Assembly (NCBI GenBank): GCA_964400725.1
Contig: CAYNVS010000011.1
Location: 33,808 to 97,807 of the forward strand
Origin: CAYNVS01 sp964400725
Lineage (GTDB): Bacteria; Myxococcota_A; SURF-8; CAYNVS01
Length of the DNA stretch: 64,000 nt
Direction: 5' to 3'
Part shown: positions 15,675 through 25,098 of the stretch, one piece after another
Numbering within the stretch: position 1 is the first letter of the stretch
Layout of the letters: every line of letters begins with the position of its first letter
Position numbers and translations under genes: made by a program
The notes under the pieces: generated by a model
Told to the model about the DNA's origin: nothing
Database searches by the model: none
The model's input: only the letters and a program-made list of their open reading frames with translations

Positions 15675-16687
15675 TTTCTCCGCGTTCCGGCGATTGAATC
15701 AACAAGCTCCGCGTTTGTTTTAGTGCGCGTTATCCAGCTTAAAAGCGTTTCCATCGCCGCAATGTTGTCTAGCGGGAAGAGCTTTTTACGAATGAGTCTC
15801 GCCGCTTCCAGCTCGGTCTCGTTCATCAGCAGTTCTTCCTTGCGGCTTCCCGACTTGTTAATGTCGATTGTCGGAAAGACGCGCTTTTCCATAAGACGCC
15901 GGTCGAGGTGCAGCTCCATGTTGCCGGTTCCCTTGAATTCCTCGAAAATCAACTCGTCCATCCGGGAGCCGGTATCAACTAAAGCGGTGCCGATTATGGT
16001 CAGCGATCCGCCGTTCTCAATTGCGCGCGCCGCGCCGAAAAATTTTTTCGGTTTGTACATCGCCTTTGCGTCCATGCCGCCCGACAGCATTTTGCCGGAG
16101 CCCGGCTGCCAAGAGTTGTACGCTCTGGCCAGCCTCGTAATCGAATCAAGAAGAATGACGACGTCTTTTCCTTCAAGAACTATTTTGCGCGCCCGTTCAA
16201 GCAGTTTTTCAGCCGTTTCGACGTGGTGAGAGTCGGGTTTGTCGAAGGACGACATGACGACTTCGCCGTAACCGCTGCGGACTATGTCGGTAACCTCCTC
16301 AGGCCGCTCGTCCACCAGAAGTATGAATACTTCGGTTTCGGGATTGTTCTTGCAAATCGCCTTTGCGAGAGTTTTAAGCAGGTAAGTCTTTCCGGCTCTG
16401 GGCGGCGAAACGATTAATGCTCTCTGGCCTTTGCCTATGGGCGCGACCATATCGATTACCCTCGTCGAAACTTCTCCGTCGTGCTCAAGTCTAAGGCGCT
16501 TGTAAGGATAAATCGTTACGAGGTCTTCAAATTCGTTCGTATCGTAATGAGACGGCATTTCTTTTGGAAACTGCTTGGGCTTGCGCTGCTGAAAATTCGC
16601 GCGTCGTTTTTTGCCGCCCTTTTTGCCTTCGGGCGCGTTTTTGCGTTTGCTTTTGTCCGTTTTCGCAGTCGGTTTGGTTGCGTTCAT
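15671..16687 (-). CDS. rho: Transcription termination factor Rho lacking the N-terminal RNA-binding domain
   Basis: The motor part of Rho is complete: FEDLVTIYPYKRLRLE linker, Walker A PPRAGKT (about residues 95-101), LLVDERPEEVTD, Walker B VVILLDSITRLARAYN, Q-loop region LSGGMDAKAMYKPKKFFGAA, R-loop region DTGSRMDE, and EEFKGTGNMELHL. The protein has only about 338 residues because the Rho_N and cold-shock-like RNA-binding domains (about the first 130 residues of E. coli Rho) are absent. In their place is a 50-residue Lys/Arg-rich tail. The ATG at 16687 is preferred; a TTG at 16717 is possible. The frame is closed by a stop 60 bases above that TTG, too short for the missing domain. Confidence 0.9.
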   Translation of the reverse strand: MNATKPTAKTDKSKRKNAPEGKKGGKKRRANFQQRKPKQFPKEMPSHYDTNEFEDLVTIYPYKRLRLEHDGEVSTRVIDMVAPIGKGQRALIVSPPRAGKTYLLKTLAKAICKNNPETEVFILLVDERPEEVTDIVRSGYGEVVMSSFDKPDSHHVETAEKLLERARKIVLEGKDVVILLDSITRLARAYNSWQPGSGKMLSGGMDAKAMYKPKKFFGAARAIENGGSLTIIGTALVDTGSRMDELIFEEFKGTGNMELHLDRRLMEKRVFPTIDINKSGSRKEELLMNETELEAARLIRKKLFPLDNIAAMETLLSWITRTKTNAELVDSIAGTRRK

Positions 16688-16873
16688 GCCGGCCTTTTCT
16701 CCGCGGCCTTTACGCAAAGCCGCGCCGTTTGTCGTTTTCCGTTTTCCGTTTTGTTTAATGCCGCTGGGTTTTTAAGCGAGGAAAAATCGCCGATTTCGCT
16801 CGGTTTAATAAACCGCACTAGCGCAGATAATACGAATTGCGCGCCGAATGTCAATATCGCGGGACGTCCAGTT

Positions 16874-18763
16874 TCAAACTTCTTTGAACGCCGCGTTTAT
16901 AGCCTCGCCGATTTCGCGGGTGGTGTAGGGTTTTTTTAACGCCGCCTTAAAGCCGAATTTCCGGCATTCGGTCATAATTTCGTCGTTGGAATAGCCGCTG
17001 CAAACTATGCAGCGCGCCGCCGGGTCGATAGTCAAAATTCGCTTAGCCGTTTCGAGTCCGCCAAGGCCGCCCTGAACGGTGAGGTCTAAAATAGCGGCGT
17101 CGAATTTTTCTCCTTTTAAAATCGCGTGGGCGTAAAGCTCGACGGCTTTCGTTCCGTCCGCGGCGATTTCAGCTTTAAAGCCCATTTCGCCCAGAAGCTC
17201 CTTCGCCACTATACGCAGCGATTCGTCGTCGTCCATAAGCAGAATGCGCGCTCCTCTTCTCTCCGAGCAGGGAGCCGCGGCTCCTTCGGACTTCAAACCG
17301 CTCGAAGCCGCGGGCAGATAAATCGTAAATGTCGTTCCTTGACCGAGCGTCGAATCGACGGTTATGTATCCGTCGTGCCTTTTTATAATAGAATGGCACA
17401 CCGCCAGACCCAGGCCGCTTCCTTTCTGTTTGGTCGTAAAATACGGATCGAAGATTTTATTTAAATGCTCCGGTTGTATGCCGATGCCTTCGTCGGCTAC
17501 GGTTAATTTAACGTATCTGCCGGGCGGAGGGGGTTGTTTGGCGTTTCTTTCTATTTCGACGTTTTCTCCGCCGATTTTAATTACGCCTCCGGTAGGCATG
17601 GCTTGACATGCGTTAATTACGATATTATTGACGACTTCGCTTATCTGCCCTACGTCCGCATCGACCGGCCACAATTCGCAATCGACTTTGTACTCGCATT
17701 TTGCGGCGCTTCCGCGTACGGCGAATTCCGAGCTTTCTATTACCGCGTTGCGTATGGATGCCGTTTGTTTAACGGGCGTTCCGCCTTTTGCGAAAGTCAG
17801 CAGTTGATTAGTCAGGTCTTTCGCTCTCATTACGGCGCGCTCGGCTTCGTGAAGCCTGTTTAAAACCTCTGGATTTTCGTTTGAGCGCAGGGATGCAAGC
17901 GATATGTTGCCTAATATAGCCATAAGCAGATTGTTAAAGTCGTGAGCTATGCCCCCGGCGAGAAGGCTGGTCGATTCGAGCCGCTCTGATTTACGCCTCT
18001 CTTCTTCCATCTGATATTGAGCGGTAATATCGCGGAACACAAGAATTACGCCGAAAGTTTTGCCGTTTTTGTCTTTTATCGGCGAGCCGCTGTCGGCGAT
18101 TATGCGCTCCGTTCCGTCGCGGGCGATGAGCGCCGTGTGATTGGCGAGTCCGACCACTTCTCCGGTCTCCAATACTTTCTCTACCGGATTAACGCACTTT
18201 TTACGCGTTTTTTCATTAATAATAACGAAGACTTCTGAGAGCCTGCGTCCTTCCGCCTCTTCGGATGACCAGCCGGTAAGCTGTTCCGCAGCCTGATTCA
18301 TAAACGAAACGCGCCCCTCAATATCGGTTGAAATCACCGCGTCGCCTATGCTTTTTAGCGTAACCGACAAACGCTCTTTTTCGGCGTAAAGTCTGTTTTC
18401 GGCGATTTTTCTCGCGGTTATGTCCTTTACCGTCGCTTCGACGATTTTCTCGCCGGTTTTCTCGTCTTTAATCACTAAAGAATCGTGAATGACCCATCTG
18501 TCTTCGCCCGACAAAGTTTGAAAATGATACTCGAAGCCGCGAATTTCTCCTTTTTCGGCAAGTTCCTTGCGTATTCTTCCTTCTTTTTGGGTGTAGCGAA
18601 TCAACTCGGCCAGCTTTTTGCCGATTATTTCGCGGGGCGTCGAGTGCGCGTCGATGATTTTGCAGAATCCTTCGTTGGCGGCTAGTATTTCTCCGTTTTC
18701 AAAGGTATAGCGATACACTCCGTCGTTCGTGAACTCAAGCAGCCTTTTATACATTTCTTCCAT
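16874..18763 (-). CDS. Hybrid histidine kinase: PAS-PAS-HisKA-HATPase-receiver
   Basis: 629 residues without membrane segments. Two PAS domains (about 5-120 and 130-250, the second ending GVILVFRDITAQ) precede a HisKA with LLAGGIAHDFNNLL (phospho-accepting His near residue 274), a HATPase with NACQAMPTGG, DEGIGIQPEH and GSGLGLAVCHSI, and a C-terminal receiver (LLMDDDESLR, phospho-acceptor in AILDLTVQGG, KKPYT). No DNA-binding output is fused and no response regulator is adjacent. It follows the xylulokinase-like gene after a 4-bp gap and lies 186 bp before rho. It is a clear paralogue of the kinase at 20489-24364 (same HisKA, HATPase and receiver sequence type). Confidence 0.92.
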   Translation of the reverse strand: MEEMYKRLLEFTNDGVYRYTFENGEILAANEGFCKIIDAHSTPREIIGKKLAELIRYTQKEGRIRKELAEKGEIRGFEYHFQTLSGEDRWVIHDSLVIKDEKTGEKIVEATVKDITARKIAENRLYAEKERLSVTLKSIGDAVISTDIEGRVSFMNQAAEQLTGWSSEEAEGRRLSEVFVIINEKTRKKCVNPVEKVLETGEVVGLANHTALIARDGTERIIADSGSPIKDKNGKTFGVILVFRDITAQYQMEEERRKSERLESTSLLAGGIAHDFNNLLMAILGNISLASLRSNENPEVLNRLHEAERAVMRAKDLTNQLLTFAKGGTPVKQTASIRNAVIESSEFAVRGSAAKCEYKVDCELWPVDADVGQISEVVNNIVINACQAMPTGGVIKIGGENVEIERNAKQPPPPGRYVKLTVADEGIGIQPEHLNKIFDPYFTTKQKGSGLGLAVCHSIIKRHDGYITVDSTLGQGTTFTIYLPAASSGLKSEGAAAPCSERRGARILLMDDDESLRIVAKELLGEMGFKAEIAADGTKAVELYAHAILKGEKFDAAILDLTVQGGLGGLETAKRILTIDPAARCIVCSGYSNDEIMTECRKFGFKAALKKPYTTREIGEAINAAFKEV

Positions 18764-18767
18764 TTAA

Positions 18768-20273
18768 TTATCTTTCTTCGTCGATATAAAGTTCGTCCGC
18801 TCGGCGAAAAATTCCGCCGTCCGCCATGCGGCGTTTAATTTCGCGGTACGTTTTCAAGCGAAATTTACAGCGCTCCGCAAGAGGAGGTTCCGGCGAGATT
18901 TTAAAAGTTTTTCCGCAAAGCGCCCGGCTGGCCGAAGGCGCGTCTTGGCAAACTCCGGCTCCTAGGAAAGCGAGCGCGGCTGCGCCTAAAAGGGTGGTTT
19001 CCGCGGCGTCAATCAGGTTGATTTCTTTATCGAGAGCCGCGGCAAGAAGTTTTATGAAAGTTTCGGATTTGGCTAGACCTCCGGCGGCTGAAATATTTGC
19101 TGCCGTCAATCCCGCCGCCTCGAAGGAGTCCGCTATTTCCTTTATTTCAAACGCGACGCCTTCCACTGCGGCTCTAAGAGCGGCGTCGCCGTCGGACGAT
19201 AGAGTCAGTCCGACGAACGCTCCCTCGGCTTGGGCAAACCAGTCGGGAGACGCGCTGCCCGCTAGATACGGAAAGAAATACGGGTCGTCGGACGCCGCTT
19301 CCCCATGCAAATCTTTTTCTTCGCGTCCGGTCAATCGCTTCGCCCAAGCGACCGCGGAACCGGCCGAGTTAAGCAGGCCTTCCATTTCCCACGTTCCCGG
19401 CGCCGCGTGCCGGCATAGCGTCAGGCGTCCGTCTCCTTTAAAATTTGCCTCGCGGCAGCCAGTTAGAACCGTTGCCGCCGTGCCGACGGTTATCGCCATG
19501 TTCCCCGGTTCCGCTGCGTTCGCGCCTATTCCGGCGCACTGTTGGTCTCCTCCGCCGGCGACAATCGGCGTTCCGGCTTTTAAGCCGCACAAAGCCGCCG
19601 CCGTCTCCGAAACCCGTCCAATAACCGTTCCCGACTCTATTAATTCTGGGAATCGGCGGGTCTGCGCGCCCGCTATCGACGTCAGTTCGTCGCTCCAGCG
19701 CAGATTTAAAACGTCGAACGCGCCGGTAAGCGAGGCGTTGGAGTAGTCCGCGAAAAAATTCTCAGCCCCAAACGATTTAAGAACGAAATCGTTTACTCCG
19801 GCAAAAACGGAAGTCTTTTTAAAGAGTTCAGGCTCGTTTTGTTTAAGCCAAATAAGTTTGCCAATGGTAAAAACAGGGCTTAGCCTAAGTCCGGTTATCC
19901 GCCGAAATTCGCTTTCGGACAGAGTCTTGCGAATAATCTGTATGCTTTGAGAGCAGCGCATATCCTGCCAAGAAATAGCCTCCGCTAACGGCTTGCCGTC
20001 GCTTCCGACGCATATTAATACGGCGCGCTGGCTTGCGCAAGACAAGGCGCAAACGTCCGATGGATTGACGCCGGAGGCTTCCACGGCTGATTTGAGCCGC
20101 CTGCAGCACGCCGCAAACAGTTCTTCCGCGTCTTGGACGACCGAACCGTCCGAGCCGCTCTTGCACGGGACTTCTTCCGAATTCAAGCCTAGCATTCTTC
20201 CTTCCGGCGTTATTACTGCGGCTTTAACGGACGTCGTCCCAATATCTATGGCTGCCGCGACAAAATTGCGCAT
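18768..20273 (-). CDS. xylB: FGGY-family carbohydrate kinase, xylulokinase-like
   Basis: 501 residues with the two-lobed ASKHA layout of FGGY kinases: AAIDIGTTSVKAAVI at the N-terminus, ISWQDMR with the catalytic Asp region, GGGDQQCAGIGANA, TVGTAATVLTG, and the C-terminal FGGY-type signature around ISAAGGLAKSETF. It should phosphorylate a ketose or polyol with ATP; D-xylulose is the best guess but not certain. Its likely product, xylulose 5-phosphate, is the substrate of the phosphoketolase at 38345-40741. It is first in an operon with a histidine kinase and rho, behind a strong promoter. Confidence 0.85.
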   Translation of the reverse strand: MRNFVAAAIDIGTTSVKAAVITPEGRMLGLNSEEVPCKSGSDGSVVQDAEELFAACCRRLKSAVEASGVNPSDVCALSCASQRAVLICVGSDGKPLAEAISWQDMRCSQSIQIIRKTLSESEFRRITGLRLSPVFTIGKLIWLKQNEPELFKKTSVFAGVNDFVLKSFGAENFFADYSNASLTGAFDVLNLRWSDELTSIAGAQTRRFPELIESGTVIGRVSETAAALCGLKAGTPIVAGGGDQQCAGIGANAAEPGNMAITVGTAATVLTGCREANFKGDGRLTLCRHAAPGTWEMEGLLNSAGSAVAWAKRLTGREEKDLHGEAASDDPYFFPYLAGSASPDWFAQAEGAFVGLTLSSDGDAALRAAVEGVAFEIKEIADSFEAAGLTAANISAAGGLAKSETFIKLLAAALDKEINLIDAAETTLLGAAALAFLGAGVCQDAPSASRALCGKTFKISPEPPLAERCKFRLKTYREIKRRMADGGIFRRADELYIDEER

Positions 20274-20331
20274 AATATCGCTTTCCGACGTATGCTTGAA
20301 TTTCCCTAAATAATAACTACTTACATTAATT

Positions 20332-20359
20332 ATTTTAAAGTATTTGCAGCGTTTGTCAA
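20332..20359 (-). promoter_or_regulatory. Strong sigma70-like promoter for the xylB-kinase-rho operon
   Basis: On the minus strand TTGACA (20354-20359) is 16 bases from TAAAAT (20332-20337), about 50 bases above the xylB start. The -35 lies inside the inverted repeat at 20349-20384. Confidence 0.65.
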
Positions 20360-20384
20360 ATTTTCCGTCTAAATTTGAGAACGC
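20349..20384. repeat. Interrupted inverted repeat, candidate operator
   Basis: CAAATTT (20357-20363) and AAATTTG (20371-20377) are spaced by seven bases; outer arms GCGTT (20349-20353) and AACGC (20380-20384) extend the symmetry. It overlaps the -35 of the leftward promoter and a possible rightward -35 (TTGAGA, 17 bases from TAGAAA), so one protein could control both divergent transcripts. Confidence 0.5.
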
Positions 20385-20488
20385 TCGCTAGGTTTTATAG
20401 AAACCGACTTTGAAAAAAACTTTACGCGTGATATTAAAGTCTATCCATTGATTCAATTGGTATTAATGTAATTGATTTGAGCGTTTAA

Positions 20489-23400
20489 ATGAAAATTGTA
20501 AAAGAATTGATTAAGGCCGCCGAAGCCGCCAAAAGGTCGATAATGATTTTATCGGCGGACGGCGAAACGATTTCTTTAAGCGGCCGAGCAGCCGAATTTT
20601 TCGGACTTTCCGGCTCAGAGTTGGACGGATTCGATTTTTTTGACCGCGTAAAAGCTCCGGAACTAAAAGCGTTTCTAGCGGCCGCGGCGAAAAAAAACGG
20701 TCAAATAAAGAGCTTCTCAGTTTCATTCGACGATATTACCGTCGGCAATAACCCTTTCAAATGCGAATTTTCCTTTAAAACCGACGAAAGCGCTGATAAA
20801 AAGTATTGTTTGGTTGAGATTTTACCGTGCGATCGCCTTAAAATTTTGGAAGAAAAAAGCGATGTTCAAAGGCTTTCCTGTCCCGAATCGAGCGGAGCCA
20901 AGCTGCGCGACGTTCTCGACGTAATATCGGACGGGTTCGCTCTGACCGATCTTTCCGGCAGAATAATAAAGGCCGACGAAAAACTAGCCAAACTGTACGG
21001 CTTTCAAACAGCCGAGGAAATAAAAGGTCTTTGCGCGCTTGATTTTATGCTTCCGGAAGAAGTTGCGGGCGCCTCGGCGGAAATAGCGCGCACAATCGAG
21101 ACGGACGTTTCGAGAGAATACAGGTATATCGCCGTTAAAAAGGACGGAACGCAGTTCGAGGCGAGCGTTAGCGCCGTTGTGGTTAGAGACGAGAGCGGCA
21201 AACCCGCTGCGCTTATGGGCGTAACAAGAGATTTGGACGCAAGAGCGCGCGTTAAAAACGCTTGGCGCGAAAGCGAGGCGTTGAAGGAAAGCGAAAAAAA
21301 ATACCGTCAGCTGGTCGAATCGCTTCAGGAAGGAATATGGCAAATCGACGAAAACGCCGTAACGACTTACGTTAATTGCGCTATGGCCGAAATGCTCGGT
21401 TACCGGACGGAGGAAATGCTGGGCAGACATCTTTTTGACTTCATGGATGAAGAACAAAAGAAATACGCGGAAAAAAACCTCGCCAAGCGCAAATCGGGCA
21501 TAAAGGAAAGGCACGATTTCAAATTCAAGAAAAAAGACGGATCGCCGATATGGGTTTCAATTTTAGGCAATCCGATATTCGACGACAATAGAGTCTATAA
21601 GGGGTCGCTGGGCGCCGTCATGGACGTTACGGAAAGAAGAACGATGGAGGAAAACCTTGTTAAGAGCGAGCGTTTCCTTGAAAGCATCATTGAAAACATA
21701 CCGGATATGGTTTTTTTGAAAGACGCAAAAGAGCTTCGTTTTGTAAAAATTAACAAAACGGGCGAATATTACCTAGGGATTTCCCGCCAAGAACTTTACG
21801 GAAAAAACGATTACGATTTCTTCGATAAGGAGCAGGCCGACTTTTTTACGCAAAAAGACCGCGAGGCTCTCAATTCTAAGTCGATAGCGGATATACCAGA
21901 AGAGAAGATTACCTCGAAAACTTTAGGCGAAAGAATTTTGCGCACAAAAAAAATACCCATACTGGACGAAAACGGCGAACCGGAATTTCTACTGGGAATT
22001 TCCGAGGACGTTACCGAGCAAAAGAAAGTCGAGAGCGAACTGAACAAATACAGACTCGACCTTGAGGCGTTGGTGGCGCAAAGAACCGAAGAGCTGGCGC
22101 GCGGCGAAGAGAAGTTTCGGCTGATCGCCAACTACGGCCACGATTGGGAGAACTGGGTCAGTCCTGACGGCAGACTGCTTTGGATTAACAAAGGAGCCGA
22201 AAAATTAACCGGTTATTCTCTTGACGAATTGTACGCCATGCAAGACTTTCCAATGCCGTTGATTCACGATTCGGACAAGGAGTTTATGAGGAATTTGTTC
22301 GCGGAAGCGGTAAAAGGCAGCGTCGGCAACGACGTTATTTTTAAAGCGGTAACCAAGCAGGGAACGGAAAAATGGGCGGCCGTTTCATGGCAGCCGGTTT
22401 ACGATTCCGAAGGGCGATTCATCGGGCATCGCTCCAGCGTTAGAGACGTATCGGAGCGCAAGCGGGCGGAGGAGGCGCTCAAGGAAAACGAGGCAAGGTG
22501 GAGAGCTTTGCTAGACATCTTAACCGACGGGTTCGTAATTACCGATCTTGCCGGAAACGCCATTTCTGTCGATCGCAGGCTTGCGGAACTTCAAGGGTAC
22601 GACTCGCCCGATGAAATGATAGGGTTGAACATTTTCGACTTCGTTCTGCCGGAAGACGCGCAAAGAGCGATGGTAATTCTCGGAGAGATGCTGACCAACC
22701 AAGGCTCGGCGAAGGAAGTTGAATATACGGCCGTAAAGAGAGACGGCTCGACTTATCCGGCCTCAATAACCGGCGCTCTTTTATACGACGCGCAGGGCGA
22801 ACCCGCCGGACTGATGAGCGTCGTTAAGGATTTAAGCGAAAGCCGAAGAGCGCAGAACGAGCTGCGCGAAAGCGAGGAGAGATACCGAAAGTTAATCGAA
22901 TCTTCCCCCGACGCAATATTGGTGCACACCGCGGACGCAATTGTTTTTGCTAACCCCGCCGCGTCGAAAATGTTTAAGGTAGAATCGCCTGAACTTTTGA
23001 TAGGGCGCAACATATACGAACTGCTGCATCCCGACTATAGAGAACTGGCGAGAACGAGGCTGGAAAAGGTTTACGGCGAAGGTAAACCTTCGGGAAGAGT
23101 GGAGGAAAAAGTATTCGCCGTCGACGGTTCTATTGTTGAAGTCGAGCTTGAAACGATGCTTATCGTCTTCAACGGCAAACCGAGCGCTCTCTCGGTTCTG
23201 CGCGATATAACCTTGCAAAGGCTGCTTGAATCGGAAGTGCAGAAAACTCAAAAACTTGAGGCGGTAGGTCTTCTGGCGGGAGGCATCGCTCACGACTTTA
23301 ACAACTTGTTAAGCGGAATGCTGGGCAATATTTCGCTTGCTCAAATTTATTCGCGGGATAATCCCGACGTTCAAATGCGGCTGCGCGAGGCGGAAAAGGC

Positions 23401-24364
23401 CGTCGGCCGGGCGAGAGATTTGACCAACCAGCTTCTCACTTTTTCGCGTGGAGGCGCGCCGGTTAAAAAGGCCGCAAAACTAAGCTCTATTTTAATCGAG
23501 ACGACGAATTTCGCCCTGCACGGCAGCTCGGCGAGAAGCGAGTTCGAAATCGCGGACGATCTTTGGGCTGCGGACGTTGATTTGGGGCAGATAAGTCAGG
23601 TTATTCACAACGTCGCTCTTAACGCGCATCAAGCGATGCCCGAAGGCGGAGTAATTTCCGTTAAAGCGGAAAACTCTTACATCGACGCTTCCAACGCGGT
23701 TCCGCTGTCTCAGGGGCGATACGTTAAAATTACCATTAAAGACCAAGGAAACGGAATTGAGCCTGAGAATATCGAGCGTATTTTCGATCCGTATTTTACG
23801 ACCAAACCGAAAGGGAGCGGCCTGGGGCTGGCCGTATGTCATTCTATAATTAAAAAACACGGCGGCATTATTAAGGCCGAGTCGGAAGTCGGAGTCGGAA
23901 GCCAGTTCGTTATTTATCTGCCCGCTTCCGTCAGCCAACCCGAAGAGAAAGCGCAGCCGAAAGCCGAAATTAAAAAGGGAGCCGGACGAATTCTTTTAAT
24001 GGACGACGACCGGCTGATTCTTGATATTGGTTCGGAAATACTTGAACTTTTAGGCTATTTGGTAGAAATCGCGGCGGACGGACAGACCGCGGTGGAGATT
24101 TACAAGAAAAATATTGACGACGGTTCGCCGTTCGACGCCGTAATCGTCGATTTGACGGTTCCGGGCGGAATGGGCGGAAAAGACGCGGCGAAAAAGCTGC
24201 TTGAAATAGACCCAAACGCTAGGGTAATCGTTTCGAGCGGCTACTCTAACGACCCGATTTTATCGCAGTTTACGGCTCACGGTTTTTGCGGCATTTTGCC
24301 AAAGCCTTATTCGGCGAAGGAACTCGGAGAAACGTTGAATTCAGTTTTAAAAAAACCGAAGTAA
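20489..24364 (+). CDS. Hybrid histidine kinase with seven PAS domains and C-terminal receiver
   Basis: 1291 residues, apparently cytoplasmic. Seven PAS units can be traced, at about 1-115, 128-255, 270-385, 390-510, 540-665, 670-790 and 795-910. Units two and six are strikingly alike (ISDGFALTDLSGRIIKADEK against LTDGFVITDLAGNAISVDRR), suggesting duplication inside the gene. HisKA has VGLLAGGIAHDFNNLL with His near residue 935. HATPase has NAHQAMPEGG and GSGLGLAVCHSI. The receiver has LLMDDDRLILD, phospho-acceptor Asp near residue 1221 (AVIVDLTVPGG) and LPKPYS. No output domain is present. It is transcribed divergently from the xylB operon, which holds its paralogue at 16874-18763. Confidence 0.93.
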   Translation: MKIVKELIKAAEAAKRSIMILSADGETISLSGRAAEFFGLSGSELDGFDFFDRVKAPELKAFLAAAAKKNGQIKSFSVSFDDITVGNNPFKCEFSFKTDESADKKYCLVEILPCDRLKILEEKSDVQRLSCPESSGAKLRDVLDVISDGFALTDLSGRIIKADEKLAKLYGFQTAEEIKGLCALDFMLPEEVAGASAEIARTIETDVSREYRYIAVKKDGTQFEASVSAVVVRDESGKPAALMGVTRDLDARARVKNAWRESEALKESEKKYRQLVESLQEGIWQIDENAVTTYVNCAMAEMLGYRTEEMLGRHLFDFMDEEQKKYAEKNLAKRKSGIKERHDFKFKKKDGSPIWVSILGNPIFDDNRVYKGSLGAVMDVTERRTMEENLVKSERFLESIIENIPDMVFLKDAKELRFVKINKTGEYYLGISRQELYGKNDYDFFDKEQADFFTQKDREALNSKSIADIPEEKITSKTLGERILRTKKIPILDENGEPEFLLGISEDVTEQKKVESELNKYRLDLEALVAQRTEELARGEEKFRLIANYGHDWENWVSPDGRLLWINKGAEKLTGYSLDELYAMQDFPMPLIHDSDKEFMRNLFAEAVKGSVGNDVIFKAVTKQGTEKWAAVSWQPVYDSEGRFIGHRSSVRDVSERKRAEEALKENEARWRALLDILTDGFVITDLAGNAISVDRRLAELQGYDSPDEMIGLNIFDFVLPEDAQRAMVILGEMLTNQGSAKEVEYTAVKRDGSTYPASITGALLYDAQGEPAGLMSVVKDLSESRRAQNELRESEERYRKLIESSPDAILVHTADAIVFANPAASKMFKVESPELLIGRNIYELLHPDYRELARTRLEKVYGEGKPSGRVEEKVFAVDGSIVEVELETMLIVFNGKPSALSVLRDITLQRLLESEVQKTQKLEAVGLLAGGIAHDFNNLLSGMLGNISLAQIYSRDNPDVQMRLREAEKAVGRARDLTNQLLTFSRGGAPVKKAAKLSSILIETTNFALHGSSARSEFEIADDLWAADVDLGQISQVIHNVALNAHQAMPEGGVISVKAENSYIDASNAVPLSQGRYVKITIKDQGNGIEPENIERIFDPYFTTKPKGSGLGLAVCHSIIKKHGGIIKAESEVGVGSQFVIYLPASVSQPEEKAQPKAEIKKGAGRILLMDDDRLILDIGSEILELLGYLVEIAADGQTAVEIYKKNIDDGSPFDAVIVDLTVPGGMGGKDAAKKLLEIDPNARVIVSSGYSNDPILSQFTAHGFCGILPKPYSAKELGETLNSVLKKPK

Positions 24365-24483
24365 AACATATTCAAATATTCTTTCAATATTAAGAATGTT
24401 TTGATAAAATAAAAATATTAAGTATCCGCCTGAGGTTAAGCGGGCTAATTTTAAAACGGCTCTTTGAATGTTTGGAGAAGAAG

Positions 24484-25098
24484 ATGCAATTATTTAAAAG
24501 CGTTATTTTAATCTCGGCCTTAACTCTCCTGTCTTTTAACTTCGCATGCAGTTCGGGAACTTCCGACTCGACGGGCGGCGCCGACAGCGAAACTACAGAA
24601 CAAGAAAAAACGGAAAAAATGGACTCGTCCGAAACGAGCGAACCGGACGAAATCGCCGCCGAGGAGGCTCCTTCCGAGGACGAACAACCGGTTGAAAGCG
24701 CGGAACCCGCTGAAGAAGCGCCAGTTGAAGATGAAGTCATTATTGAAATAGAGGCTGTCGTCGAAGACGAAACAACGGCGGAAGAAGAACTTTCCGCGGA
24801 GGAAGAAGACTCCGCCGAGCTTGAAGAAGAAAGCTCCGCGCCGGCGGGGCATACCGACAATCAAAACGGAGCGATGCACAAGCCGGGTAAAAACGATCCA
24901 TTATCCGCCTGCGCCGGCTGCCACGGCTCAGACTTACGCGGGGGCGTTAAAAGCTGTTACGACTGCCATAACGCGAGCGATCATACTCGCAGCAAAGGCG
25001 GTTATATGCACAAAAGCGGCAGCAGCTCCACCTGCAAAGCGTGCCATGGCCCAAACAACGACGGAGGATTGGGGCCCGCTTGTTCAAAGTGCCATTAA
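24484..25098 (+). CDS. Tetraheme c-type cytochrome lipoprotein
   Basis: The ATG at 24484 follows GGAGAAG; the frame also opens with a TTG four codons earlier. The signal peptide ends SFNFAC. Residues about 30-125 are an Asp/Glu/Ala-rich linker. The C-terminal 75 residues carry four heme-binding motifs, CAGCH, CYDCH, CKACH and CSKCH. They form two tandem copies, each starting MHKxG and containing CxxCHG, then GG, then CxxCH. Probably an envelope-anchored electron carrier with hemes held away from the membrane by the acidic linker. No cytochrome maturation or partner redox gene lies nearby. Confidence 0.85.
   Translation: MQLFKSVILISALTLLSFNFACSSGTSDSTGGADSETTEQEKTEKMDSSETSEPDEIAAEEAPSEDEQPVESAEPAEEAPVEDEVIIEIEAVVEDETTAEEELSAEEEDSAELEEESSAPAGHTDNQNGAMHKPGKNDPLSACAGCHGSDLRGGVKSCYDCHNASDHTRSKGGYMHKSGSSSTCKACHGPNNDGGLGPACSKCH

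Noticed and set aside
16688..16873. Missing Rho N-terminal domain hidden in another frame upstream
   Set aside because: The gap is only 186 bases, carries stops, and shows no cold-shock-like sequence in any frame.
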